Of a DNA stretch of 64,000 bases, positions 18,381 to 26,560 are shown one piece after another. Position 1 is the first letter of the stretch. Each line of letters begins with the position of its first letter. The DNA is from Phytoactinopolyspora halophila. GTDB lineage: Bacteria; Actinomycetota; Actinomycetes; Jiangellales; Jiangellaceae. Under the pieces are notes generated by a model. The model was given only the letters and a program-made list of their open reading frames with translations, was not told where the DNA came from and ran no database searches. The DNA lies in the NCBI RefSeq assembly GCF_003287285.1, contig NZ_QMIG01000017.1, positions 46,117 through 110,116 of the forward strand, in the 5' to 3' direction. The position numbers and the translations under genes are program-made.

Positions 18381-19898
18381 TCACTCTCCGAGGCGCTGCA
18401 GGATGAGTTCCCGGACGCGCTGCGCGTCGGCCTGACCCTGCGTCGCCTTCATCACCGAACCGATCAGCGCCCCGACCGGTCCCATGTTCCCGCCACGGAC
18501 CTTCTCGGCGGCGTCGGGCATGGCCGCGATCGCGTCGTCGACGGCGGCGCCGAGCGCCGCGTCGTCGGAGACGACGGCCAGGCCGCGGGCCTCGATCACC
18601 TCGTCGGGGCTGCCCTCACCGGCGAGCACGCCCTCGACCACCTGCCGGGCCAGCTTGTCGTTCAACGTCCCGGCACCGATCAGCTCCTGGACGCGGGCCA
18701 CCTGCTGCGGCGTGATCCCGACCTGGTCGAGTTCGGCGCCGCGCTCGTTTGCGGTGCGCGCGATCTCGCCCAGCCACCACTTCTTCGCGCCCGCCGGGTC
18801 GGAGCCCGCGGTGACGGTCTCCTCGACCAGGCCCATGGCCCCGGCGTTGACGACGTCGCGCATCTCCAGGTCCGTGAAGCCCCACTCCCCTTGCAGGCGG
18901 GCCCGGCGCGCCGCGGGCGGCTCGGGCAGGGTGCCCCGCAGCTCCTCGACCCACTCCCGTGACGGCGCCAGCGGCACGAGATCGGGCTCGGGAAAGTAGC
19001 GGTAGTCCTCGGCTTCCTCCTTGGTACGGCCCGCCGTGGTCTCGCCGGTGTCCTCGTGCCAGTGCCGGGTCTCTTGCACCACCGGCTCACCCGCGTCGAG
19101 CACCGCAGCGTGCCGGCGGATCTCGTAGGTGACCGCGCGCTCCACCGAACGCAACGAGTTCACGTTCTTCGTCTCGCTGCGGGTGCCGAACGTCGTCGTG
19201 CCCCGCGGACGCAGCGACACGTTCGCATCGCAGCGCATCTGCCCGAGCTCCATGCGCGCCTCGGAGACGCCCAGCGCGCGGACGAGTTCGCGCAGCTCCG
19301 TGACGTAGGCGCGCGCGACGGCGGGCGCCAGCGCCGCCTCCACCTCGATCGGCTTGGTGACGATCTCGATCAGCGGGATCCCGGCGCGGTTGTAGTCCAG
19401 CAACGAATGGCTGGCCCCGTGGATACGTCCCGTGCTGCCACCGACGTGCAGGGATTTGCCGGTGTCCTCTTCCATGTGGGCACGTTCGATGCCGATCGGC
19501 ACCACGCGCGGGCCGTCGTCGGTGTCGACGGTCACCTCGGTCCAGCCGTCGAAGGCGATCGGCTCGTCGTACTGCGAGATCTGGAAGTTCTTCGGCATGT
19601 CCGGATAGAAGTAGTTCTTCCGGGCGAAGCGGCAGTACTCCGCGATGTGGCAATTCAACGCCAGGCCGATGCGCATCGCGGACTCCACGGCGGTGCGGTT
19701 GACCACCGGAAGCGAGCCGGGAAGTCCCAGACACGTGGGACACACCTGCGTATTGGGTTCCGCGCCGAACTCCGTAGAGCAGCCACAGAACATCTTGGTG
19801 ACCGTGCCCAGTTCGACGTGGACCTCCATGCCCATCACCGGGTCGAACCGGGCGATGACGTCGTCGAACGACGGCAAGGCGGTGGTAGCGGTCGGCAT
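18381..19898 (-). CDS. gatB: Aspartyl/glutamyl-tRNA amidotransferase subunit B
   Basis: 505 residues, the normal GatB length. It begins in the catalytic cradle domain with [20 protein letters not shown], then [15 protein letters not shown]; the cysteine pairs form the zinc site. [16 protein letters not shown] is near residue 90, and the YqeY-like tail domain contains [20 protein letters not shown] near the end. GatB binds mischarged Glu-tRNA(Gln) or Asp-tRNA(Asn) and activates and amidates it with ammonia from GatA. The ATG overlaps the stop of the 71-residue gene by one base (TGATG). Last gene of the gat operon. Confidence 0.98.
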   Translation of the reverse strand: MPTATTALPSFDDVIARFDPVMGMEVHVELGTVTKMFCGCSTEFGAEPNTQVCPTCLGLPGSLPVVNRTAVESAMRIGLALNCHIAEYCRFARKNYFYPDMPKNFQISQYDEPIAFDGWTEVTVDTDDGPRVVPIGIERAHMEEDTGKSLHVGGSTGRIHGASHSLLDYNRAGIPLIEIVTKPIEVEAALAPAVARAYVTELRELVRALGVSEARMELGQMRCDANVSLRPRGTTTFGTRSETKNVNSLRSVERAVTYEIRRHAAVLDAGEPVVQETRHWHEDTGETTAGRTKEEAEDYRYFPEPDLVPLAPSREWVEELRGTLPEPPAARRARLQGEWGFTDLEMRDVVNAGAMGLVEETVTAGSDPAGAKKWWLGEIARTANERGAELDQVGITPQQVARVQELIGAGTLNDKLARQVVEGVLAGEGSPDEVIEARGLAVVSDDAALGAAVDDAIAAMPDAAEKVRGGNMGPVGALIGSVMKATQGQADAQRVRELILQRLGE

Positions 19899-20113
19899 CA
19901 CTTGTCCTCGAGCTCGAAATCGGCGGACCCGTTCTCGCCTTCACGCATTTCACGCACGACGACGGCGACGGTGACGGCCACGGTCGCGACGCTGAGAGCG
20001 GCCTCGACCATCTTCAGCGTGTCGCCCTCGCGCTTGGCCTTGGCGAGGGCCTTCACGGCGGACCCGGCCGAGACCGCGCTGCCCACGAACCTGATCATGT
20101 GTTTGATGTTCAT
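19898..20113 (-). CDS. Small uncharacterised protein between gatA and gatB (71 aa)
   Basis: 71 residues. It starts [20 protein letters not shown], then a basic stretch ([10 protein letters not shown]), then a strongly hydrophobic helix (residues about 36-54, [19 protein letters not shown]), and ends acidic ([12 protein letters not shown]). It looks like a single-pass or amphipathic membrane-associated peptide. GGAGG lies eight bases before the ATG. The ATG overlaps the gatA stop by four bases and its stop overlaps the gatB ATG, so it is translated as part of the gat operon. I do not recognise the family and infer no function. Confidence 0.85.
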   Translation of the reverse strand: MNIKHMIRFVGSAVSAGSAVKALAKAKREGDTLKMVEAALSVATVAVTVAVVVREMREGENGSADFELEDK

Positions 20114-21630
20114 TGACGTTCCTCCACTTCTGGCGCTTGGTCCAGCAGGTACCCACCCCACTGCGTGACATATGCCTGTTCGACGGCGGCGCCGACCCGG
20201 TACACGCGCTCGTCGGCCATCACCGGCGCCATGACGTGCAGCCCGACCGGCAAGCCGTCCTCGTCGGCCAGCCCGCACGGGAACGACGCCGAGGCGTTGC
20301 CGGCGAGGTTGCTGGGGATGGTGCACAGGTCGTTCTTGTACATGGCCAGCGGATCGTCCACCCTCTCCCCGAGAGGGAAGGCCGTCGTCGGCGTCGTGGG
20401 CGACACGAGCACGTCCACCTGCTCGAACGCCGCGGCGAAGTCCCGGCTGATGAGGGTGCGCACCTTCTGCGCCTGCCCGTAGTAGGCGTCGTAGTAGCCC
20501 GACGACAACGCGTAGGTGCCGAGGATGATCCGCCGTTTGGCCTCCGCGCCGAATCCCGTGCCCCGCGTGGCGTTCATGACGTCCTCCGCGCTGCGCGTGC
20601 CGTCGTCACCGACTCGCAGCCCGTAGCGCATCGCGTCGAACCGTGCCAGGTTCGACGAGACCTCGCTCGGCAGGATCAGGTAGTACGCCGCCAGCCCGTA
20701 GGAGAAGTGCGGGCAGGAGACCTCGACGACGTCGGCGCCCAGCTTGCCCAGCAGCTCCACCGTCTCGTGGAAGCGGGCCTCGACGCCGGCCTGGTATCCC
20801 TCACCGCCGAGCTCGCTGACCACGCCGACCCGCAACCCGGAAAGGTCCCCCTCGGCGCCCTGCCGGGCGGCGCCGGCGACGTCGGGGACCGGGCGGTCGA
20901 TGCTGGTCGAGTCGAGAGCGTCGTGCCCGGCGATCACCTCGTGCAGCAGCGCGGCATCCTGCACCGTCCGTGCGCACGGCCCGGCCTGGTCGAGGCTGGA
21001 AGCGCAGGCGATCAGCCCGTACCGGCTGACTCCGCCGTAGGTGGGTTTGACGCCGACGGTTCCGGTGACAGCGGCCGGCTGGCGGATGGATCCGCCGGTG
21101 TCGGTGCCGATGGCCAGCGGCGCTTGAAACGAGGCCAGCGCCGCTGCCGATCCACCTCCGGAGCCGCCCGGGATGCGGGAGAGGTCCCACGGGTTGTGTG
21201 TGGGCCCGAACGCGGAGTTCTCCGTCGACGAACCCATCGCGAACTCGTCCATGTTCGTCTTGCCGAGAATGATCACACCGGCGTCCCGCAGCCGCTGGAC
21301 GATCGTGGCGTCGTACGGGGGACGCCACCCCTCCAGGATGCGCGAGCCCGCCGTCGTCGGCATGTCGGACGTGGTGATGACATCTTTGAGCGCCAGCGGC
21401 ACACCGGCCAGCGGCCCGAGTTCCGCACCGGCGGCGCGCCGCGCGTCGACATCGGCCGCGGCGGCCAGCGCGGCGTCGGCGTCGACGTGCAGATAAGCGT
21501 GAACCCCACCGTCGACGGCACCGATCCGGTCCAGATGTGCCTGCGTCACCTCGACGGCACTGACCTCGCCGGACGCGACGGCCGCGGCGAGCTCACCGGC
21601 GGTGTGCCGGCTCAGATCCCGCGCCGTCAT
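20110..21630 (-). CDS. gatA: Aspartyl/glutamyl-tRNA amidotransferase subunit A
   Basis: 506 residues. The amidase-signature fold shows the catalytic Lys in [10 protein letters not shown] (near residue 77), the glycine/serine segment [13 protein letters not shown] with the cis-Ser (near 152-164), and the nucleophile segment [14 protein letters not shown] (near 174-187). GatA frees ammonia from glutamine for the GatCAB complex. The ATG overlaps the gatC stop (ATGA) and the stop overlaps the small membrane-protein gene. A clear housekeeping gene. Confidence 0.98.
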   Translation of the reverse strand: MTARDLSRHTAGELAAAVASGEVSAVEVTQAHLDRIGAVDGGVHAYLHVDADAALAAAADVDARRAAGAELGPLAGVPLALKDVITTSDMPTTAGSRILEGWRPPYDATIVQRLRDAGVIILGKTNMDEFAMGSSTENSAFGPTHNPWDLSRIPGGSGGGSAAALASFQAPLAIGTDTGGSIRQPAAVTGTVGVKPTYGGVSRYGLIACASSLDQAGPCARTVQDAALLHEVIAGHDALDSTSIDRPVPDVAGAARQGAEGDLSGLRVGVVSELGGEGYQAGVEARFHETVELLGKLGADVVEVSCPHFSYGLAAYYLILPSEVSSNLARFDAMRYGLRVGDDGTRSAEDVMNATRGTGFGAEAKRRIILGTYALSSGYYDAYYGQAQKVRTLISRDFAAAFEQVDVLVSPTTPTTAFPLGERVDDPLAMYKNDLCTIPSNLAGNASASFPCGLADEDGLPVGLHVMAPVMADERVYRVGAAVEQAYVTQWGGYLLDQAPEVEERQ

Positions 21631-21926
21631 TGCTCCTCCCCCAGGATCTGCGGGACCCGGAACCGGCCCTCTTCCGCCTCGGGCGCGCCGGATAGGGCGG
21701 CCTCCGAGCTCAGGCAGGGCCGGCGCACGTCGTCGCGGAAGACGTTAGTGATGGGCAGCGCGTGCGACGTCGGCGGGATGTCGTCGGCCGCCACCTGCGA
21801 CACCTGCCCGACGGCGCCGATGATCTGGTCCAGCTGACCTGCGAGGTGGTCGAGCTCGTCCGGTTCGAGCTCGAGGCGGGCGAGGCGCGCCAGATGCGCG
21901 ACCTCGTCGCGGCTGATCGAGGACAT
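21627..21926 (-). CDS. gatC: Aspartyl/glutamyl-tRNA amidotransferase subunit C
   Basis: 99 residues, normal for GatC. It starts [20 protein letters not shown] with the family helix, followed by [11 protein letters not shown] and the [11 protein letters not shown] and [14 protein letters not shown] segments that wrap around GatA and GatB. The last part, [11 protein letters not shown], is the conserved C-terminal strand. First gene of the gat operon, coupled to gatA. Confidence 0.97.
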   Translation of the reverse strand: MSSISRDEVAHLARLARLELEPDELDHLAGQLDQIIGAVGQVSQVAADDIPPTSHALPITNVFRDDVRRPCLSSEAALSGAPEAEEGRFRVPQILGEEQ

Positions 21927-22127
21927 GTGCGTGCTACCCCTCCGTCGTCGGGACGGCTCGTCCGGGCATGCGTGGCCCGGCCGCCCCTCGCATCGGTGAT
22001 CCGGCTGACTCGGCCGATCCTACGCCAGGTGGGGCCTGCCCTACCGCCGTGTCGCGTGCTAGCACCACCACGAAGACGCCAGATGGCCGGGCTGTGGATC
22101 TCGGCGCAGGTCACCAGGCTGGTAGCC

Positions 22128-23639
22128 ATGTTCACACGCCGAGTCGAGCGCGATCCGTTCGTGGACGTGCTACGGGTGTTCGCCGTCATCGTGATCGTCG
22201 GGCTGCACTGGCTCATGCCGGAGCTCTCCTACGACGGCGAGCGGCTGATTCGTGGCAACACGCTCGCGCAACCGGGAATGTGGCCGATCACCTGGCTGTG
22301 CCAGGTCATGCCGCTGATCTTCTTCGCCGGCGGCGCAGCCGCCGCATACAGCTGGCGAACCCGCGCCCGGAACGCATCGGGCACGGGTGCCGCGCGCTGG
22401 ACGGGGCAGCGACTGTACCGGCTGGCATTGCCGGTGCTGCCACTCGCGGCGATCTGGCTGCCGCTTCCCTACCTGCTTCTCCTTCTCGGACTACCAACCG
22501 CACCCGTCGTCATGGCAGGCGAGATCACCGGACGTCTCTTGTGGTTCCTGGCCGTGTACGTGCTGTTCACCACGGTGACGCCGGCACTGATCGCGCTGCA
22601 TCGGCGCTGGCGCGGCGTCGAGATCGCCGTCCTGGCAGCGGGGGCCGTCGCCGTCGACGTCCTGCGGTTCGGCCTTCTTGGCGGCACAGATGGGGCCGTG
22701 GGCGATGCCATCGGCTATGTCAACGTCGCCTTCGTCTGGGGTGCGCTCTACCAGCTCGGCATCGCCTACGCACATGGCCGGCTGGCCTGGTTGCACCGGA
22801 GCCGGGCCTGCGTCGCCGCGGGCATCGGCCTGCTTGTCACCGCCGTCGGCGTGGCCGCGGGTCCGTACCCCGCCAGCATGATCGGGATGCCCGGATCGCC
22901 GGTGTCCGCCATGAATCCGCCCAGCGCTGCCCTGCTCGGCATCGCCACCCTCCAGCTCGGTCTGGCCTTCGCGATGCGTCACGCGATCCGGCAGTGGGCG
23001 TCTGGCCGGACGGTCTCGCACGGGCTCGCCTGGATGTCCCAGCGACTCCTGACGATCTACGTCTGGCACACACCGGCATTGGTCCTCGTCAGCGGGATCG
23101 CCGTCGTCGGCCTCGGCTGGTCCACGCCGGAACTGTTCAGCGCGGATTGGCGACGCGAGATCCAGGCATGGCTGGCCGGGCTCGCCCTCGTCCTCGCCGC
23201 GCTAGTGCACGTCTTCTCCCGCGTGGAGCGGAGGCGGGCCAACGTCGACGCTCCCGCCTGGCGCGTCGGGGCCGCTGCCGTACTGATCGGGCCGGGACTG
23301 CTCGAGCTCACCATCGACGGATTCGACCCCACCACCGCTGGCGATCTCGTCGGGCCGGCCACCGCCAGCCTCGCCATCGTCTCCGGTGTCACGCTGCTGC
23401 GCGTTCCCCGGCGTCGGCGCGACCCCGGCACCATGCCCGCCGCGATGACTGCCGCCATGCCCAGCACCATGCCCGCCGCCATACCTGCCGTCAGGTCTGC
23501 CGCGATGCCTGCCGTCAGGTCTGCCGCGACACCGCAGCCGCCGGCAGCCCGCACACCCGAGGTGGGGACAACCCCACCGCCATCACACCAGCCAACCGGC
23601 TCGCATCGCGGGCCCGAACGCGAGAGTGTAGGAGCGTGA
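22128..23639 (+). CDS. Acyltransferase 3 family membrane protein
   Basis: About 503 residues with ten or so hydrophobic helices. The N terminus reads RRVERDPFVDVLRVFAVIVIV, matching the acyltransferase-3 start (R-x-x-x-x-D-xLR), then GLHWLMP with the family histidine. The rest is a typical 10-TM O-acyltransferase ending near residue 430. These enzymes O-acylate surface sugars, lipids or peptidoglycan. The last 70 residues are a hydrophilic tail rich in Met, Pro and Ala with short repeats (AIPAVRSAAMPAVRSAA), encoded by a duplicated 23-base DNA segment near 23484-23530. ATG 22128 is chosen; ATG 22083 is possible. The histidine kinase gene follows immediately. Confidence 0.82.
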   Translation: MFTRRVERDPFVDVLRVFAVIVIVGLHWLMPELSYDGERLIRGNTLAQPGMWPITWLCQVMPLIFFAGGAAAAYSWRTRARNASGTGAARWTGQRLYRLALPVLPLAAIWLPLPYLLLLLGLPTAPVVMAGEITGRLLWFLAVYVLFTTVTPALIALHRRWRGVEIAVLAAGAVAVDVLRFGLLGGTDGAVGDAIGYVNVAFVWGALYQLGIAYAHGRLAWLHRSRACVAAGIGLLVTAVGVAAGPYPASMIGMPGSPVSAMNPPSAALLGIATLQLGLAFAMRHAIRQWASGRTVSHGLAWMSQRLLTIYVWHTPALVLVSGIAVVGLGWSTPELFSADWRREIQAWLAGLALVLAALVHVFSRVERRRANVDAPAWRVGAAAVLIGPGLLELTIDGFDPTTAGDLVGPATASLAIVSGVTLLRVPRRRRDPGTMPAAMTAAMPSTMPAAIPAVRSAAMPAVRSAATPQPPAARTPEVGTTPPPSHQPTGSHRGPERESVGA

Positions 23640-23644
23640 CCACG

Positions 23645-25030
23645 ATGGATACCTCGATACAGCCCTTTTCGATGTGGGAACCCGGCACGGCGCGACCCGA
23701 CCGTTCCGGCCGTGCCCCCGACGATGCTGCCGATGCTGGACAGGACAACACCTTCGGTCCACCCCGGCCTCGCCCCCGCCCCAGCTGGCATCAGGCCGGC
23801 AGGGACCTCATATACCTGCTACCCGGACTGCCGATCGGCGTCGCGTCGTTCAGCGTTCTGATCACGGGCTTCTTCCTCGGAATCGGCCTGATCCCGCTCG
23901 CCCTGCTCGGGCTGGTGGTGCTGCTGGTGACCCTGCTTACGGCCCGCGGGTTCGCCACCGCCGAGCGCGTCCGGGTCGGGCTGCTTGAAGGCTGGCGGGT
24001 CGGACCGGCGTACTACCGGCCCGGAGAGGGTGCGGGCCTGACCCGCCTGCGTCGGTACTTCGCCGACCCGCAACTGTGGCGGGACTTCTTCCACGGGCTG
24101 CTGATCCTGTGGGTGCGGCTCTTCACGTGGACGGTGACGGTCAGCTGGACGGCTGCCGCGCTGACCGTGACCTACCCGCTGTGGGCATGGTCGATACCGC
24201 GCGGCGACGACGTGCAAGGACTGGCCGATCTGGTCTTCGGGTGGGAAAGTTTCAGCGCCGACGTCCTGGTCAACACGGTGATCGGCGTGGTGTTCCTCGT
24301 CACGCTGCCCTACGCTGTCCGAGCGATGGCAGCCATCGAGACATCGCTGGCGTGGACCATCCTCACCAACAAGCACGCCGCCTGGCAGGCACGTGCCGAG
24401 AATCTGGAGCGCAGCCGGCAGGCGGTGGTCGAGGCCGAGGCCGATACGTTGCACCGGGTGGAGCGGGACATCCACGACGGCCCGCAACAGCGTCTGGTGC
24501 GGCTCACCATGGATCTCAAGTCCGCGCAGCGCCGGCTCAACGACGACCCCGAGGCCGCTGGCCCGCTCGTGGAAGGCGCGCTTCAGCAGACCGAGGAGGC
24601 CCTCACCGAGCTGCGCCACCTCTCCCGGGGGATCGCGCCCCCGATTCTCACCGACCGCGGGCTGGAGGCCGCTCTGGCGGCGGCCGTGGCGCGCAGCCCG
24701 GTGCCGACCACGCTCGACGTCGATCTCGACGATCGGCAACGGCTGCCACGTTCGGTGGAGAACGCGGCCTACTTCGTCGCCACAGAAGCGTTGACGAACG
24801 TGGCGAAGCACAGCCAGGCCACCAGCTGCGAAGTCTCCGTTTTCCTTGCTGACCATATGCTGTGCGTCCGCGTCGCTGACAACGGGCGGGGTGGTGCACA
24901 TGTCGGGAAGGGTCACGGCCTGTCCGGGCTTTCCGATCGCCTGGCCGGCGTCGATGGCACGCTTTCCGTCGACAGCCCTCCTGGCGGCGGCACCGTGCTC
25001 AACGCCGACATTCCCCTCTCTCACTCGTGA
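23645..25030 (+). CDS. Sensor histidine kinase, NarL/DesK type
   Basis: 461 residues. Residues about 1-50 are Pro/Arg-rich and cytoplasmic. Four membrane segments follow (about 58-80, 84-103, 150-180, 205-235), consistent with a membrane sensor of the actinobacterial 'putative sensor' type. The dimerisation/phosphoacceptor helix is VERDIHDGPQQRLVRL near residue 277 with the phospho-His in DIHDG. The ATPase domain has the N box FVATEALTNVAKHS and DNGRGG, GKGHGLSGL and GGGT. ATG 23645 follows AGGAG by ten bases; a GTG at 23636 overlapping the acyltransferase stop is possible but too close to AGGAG. It pairs with the LuxR-type regulator downstream. Confidence 0.9.
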   Translation: MDTSIQPFSMWEPGTARPDRSGRAPDDAADAGQDNTFGPPRPRPRPSWHQAGRDLIYLLPGLPIGVASFSVLITGFFLGIGLIPLALLGLVVLLVTLLTARGFATAERVRVGLLEGWRVGPAYYRPGEGAGLTRLRRYFADPQLWRDFFHGLLILWVRLFTWTVTVSWTAAALTVTYPLWAWSIPRGDDVQGLADLVFGWESFSADVLVNTVIGVVFLVTLPYAVRAMAAIETSLAWTILTNKHAAWQARAENLERSRQAVVEAEADTLHRVERDIHDGPQQRLVRLTMDLKSAQRRLNDDPEAAGPLVEGALQQTEEALTELRHLSRGIAPPILTDRGLEAALAAAVARSPVPTTLDVDLDDRQRLPRSVENAAYFVATEALTNVAKHSQATSCEVSVFLADHMLCVRVADNGRGGAHVGKGHGLSGLSDRLAGVDGTLSVDSPPGGGTVLNADIPLSHS

Positions 25031-25078
25031 TCATGAACACTAGGCGACCACATAGGTGGCCTAGTGTTCATGATCACG
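25026..25078. terminator. Long perfect hairpin at the histidine-kinase stop codon
   Basis: Twenty-base perfect arms 25026-25045 and 25059-25078 with a 13-base loop. The TGA stop of the kinase gene (25028-25030) lies in the left arm. The base of the stem is TGATCATG/CATGATCA, as in the hairpin at 39637-39724. It lies between kinase and regulator genes of the same direction, so it may attenuate transcription into the regulator or separate the two units. Confidence 0.7.
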
Positions 25079-25139
25079 GGAGGGGACGGGAGGAGAGGAC
25101 GGGAGGAGAGCGCGGGAGGGGATAAGCGAAGATAGGGGG

Positions 25140-25787
25140 ATGCGCATTGTGCTCGCTGAAGATTCCATCCTGCTACGCGAAGGTCTCATCCGCCTGTTGG
25201 GTGAAGCCGACGCCGAGGTCGCCGACGCCGTCGGAGACGGGGAGGCCCTGGTGCAAGCCGTCATCGAGCACAAGCCAGACGTCGCCATCGTCGACGTGCG
25301 GATGCCGCCCACCTACACCGACGAGGGCCTGCGCGCCGCCCTCGAAGCCCGCCGTCACGTTCCCGGCACCGGAGTCCTCGTGCTGTCCCAGTACGTCGAG
25401 GTGTCCTACGCCACCGATCTGCTCGCCGACGGCTCCGGTGGTGTCGGCTACCTGCTCAAGGACCGCGTGTCCGATCTCGCCGAACTGTCCGATGCGCTGG
25501 AACGTGTCGGCTCCGGCGGCACCGCGCTGGATCCCGACGTGGTCGCGCAGCTGTTCGCGGCACGCCGCAACGACCCGCTCGACCGGCTGACGACGCGCGA
25601 GCGCGACGTGCTCAAGCTGATGGCGGAAGGACGGACCAACGCGGCGATCGCGCGGACGCTCGTCATCACCCATGGTGCAGTGGAGAAACACATCTCCTCG
25701 ATCCTCACCAAGCTGGATCTGTACGCGTCCGACGACGGGCACCGCCGCGTGCTGGCCGTGCTCGCCTGGCTCGAATCGAGTCGCTGA
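25140..25787 (+). CDS. Response regulator, NarL/LuxR family
   Basis: 215 residues. The receiver domain has the acidic pair in VLAEDSILLREGL, the phospho-Asp in VAIVDVRMPP (near residue 54), the switch Ser in LVLSQYVE, and Lys in YLLKDRV. A LuxR-type helix-turn-helix follows (LTTRERDVLKLMAEGRTNAAIARTL and GAVEKHISSILTKL). It should be phosphorylated by the kinase just upstream. ATG 25140 is preceded by a purine-rich run (gataggggg). It begins 62 bases beyond the long hairpin, so it may have its own promoter. Confidence 0.93.
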   Translation: MRIVLAEDSILLREGLIRLLGEADAEVADAVGDGEALVQAVIEHKPDVAIVDVRMPPTYTDEGLRAALEARRHVPGTGVLVLSQYVEVSYATDLLADGSGGVGYLLKDRVSDLAELSDALERVGSGGTALDPDVVAQLFAARRNDPLDRLTTRERDVLKLMAEGRTNAAIARTLVITHGAVEKHISSILTKLDLYASDDGHRRVLAVLAWLESSR

Positions 25788-25843
25788 CCACATTCGCACG
25801 TTCGGGCAGGTGAAGAAGGCCGAAACGTGGCAGGATCGTACTC

Positions 25844-26560
25844 GTGTCGTACCTACTGCGCGTCGTACTCCCGGATCGTCCCGGTGCTCTCGGTGCGGTC
25901 GCCTCGGCGATCGGTGAGGCCGGTGGTGACATCGTCGGCGTGGACGTCGTCGAGCACCGCTCCGACGGCAGCGCCGTCGACGACCTCCTCGTCGACCTCC
26001 CAACCGGGCGCCTTCTCGACTCGCTGGTCACCGCGTGCCGCTCCGTCGACGACGTGACCGTCGAGTTCATCGGTCACTACAGTCCCGGCGGCCACCTGCA
26101 CCGCGACCTTGAAGCTGTCGAGGCGATGACCACCGATCCGAAGAATGCCGACACGATCCTCGTCGACCTCATTCCCGGTGTCTTCCGCTCCGGCTGGTCC
26201 TTGCTCGTCTCCCTCGACGGCGGGCGGGTGCGAGTGGAGCGGGCCGCGGGCGGCGCACCCGAGACCGATGGCTACCTGGCCCCCTGGATGCCGATGGGCA
26301 AGCCCACCCGGATCGTCACCGACGCGTGGGCACCCGAATCCTGGACCGACGTCGTCGCCGTGGGTGCGCCGCTGGAGGTTCCCGAACGGGCCATCATCCT
26401 CGGCCGCGACGGCGGCCCCCGCATCCTCGACTCCGAACTGGCCCGGCTCAGTCACCTCGCGGACCTGGTGACGGTGATCCGCCAGAGCACTCACCTGCAA
26501 CAATCAAGCGCTCACGGCGAGAGCGAAGGGCAGCACGCGGGCGGCACCGGCACGGCGTAG
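25844..26560 (+). CDS. ACT-domain protein
   Basis: 238 residues from GTG 25844. The first 75 residues form an ACT domain: SYLLRVVLPDRPGALGAVAS, then AIGEAGGDIVGVDVVE. The rest (about 80-215) is a conserved-looking alpha/beta region with ERAIILGRDGGPRILDSELARL, without a catalytic motif I know. ACT domains bind amino acids and usually regulate enzymes; this one has no enzyme attached. The end of the gene overlaps the convergent helicase gene by 57 bases. Confidence 0.8.
   Translation: MSYLLRVVLPDRPGALGAVASAIGEAGGDIVGVDVVEHRSDGSAVDDLLVDLPTGRLLDSLVTACRSVDDVTVEFIGHYSPGGHLHRDLEAVEAMTTDPKNADTILVDLIPGVFRSGWSLLVSLDGGRVRVERAAGGAPETDGYLAPWMPMGKPTRIVTDAWAPESWTDVVAVGAPLEVPERAIILGRDGGPRILDSELARLSHLADLVTVIRQSTHLQQSSAHGESEGQHAGGTGTA

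Noticed and set aside
21968..23636. A plus-strand frame stays open for 559 codons upstream of the histidine kinase start
   Set aside because: It is Arg/Ala/Gly-rich shadow translation of the acyltransferase gene in another frame; only the part after 23636 shows real domains.
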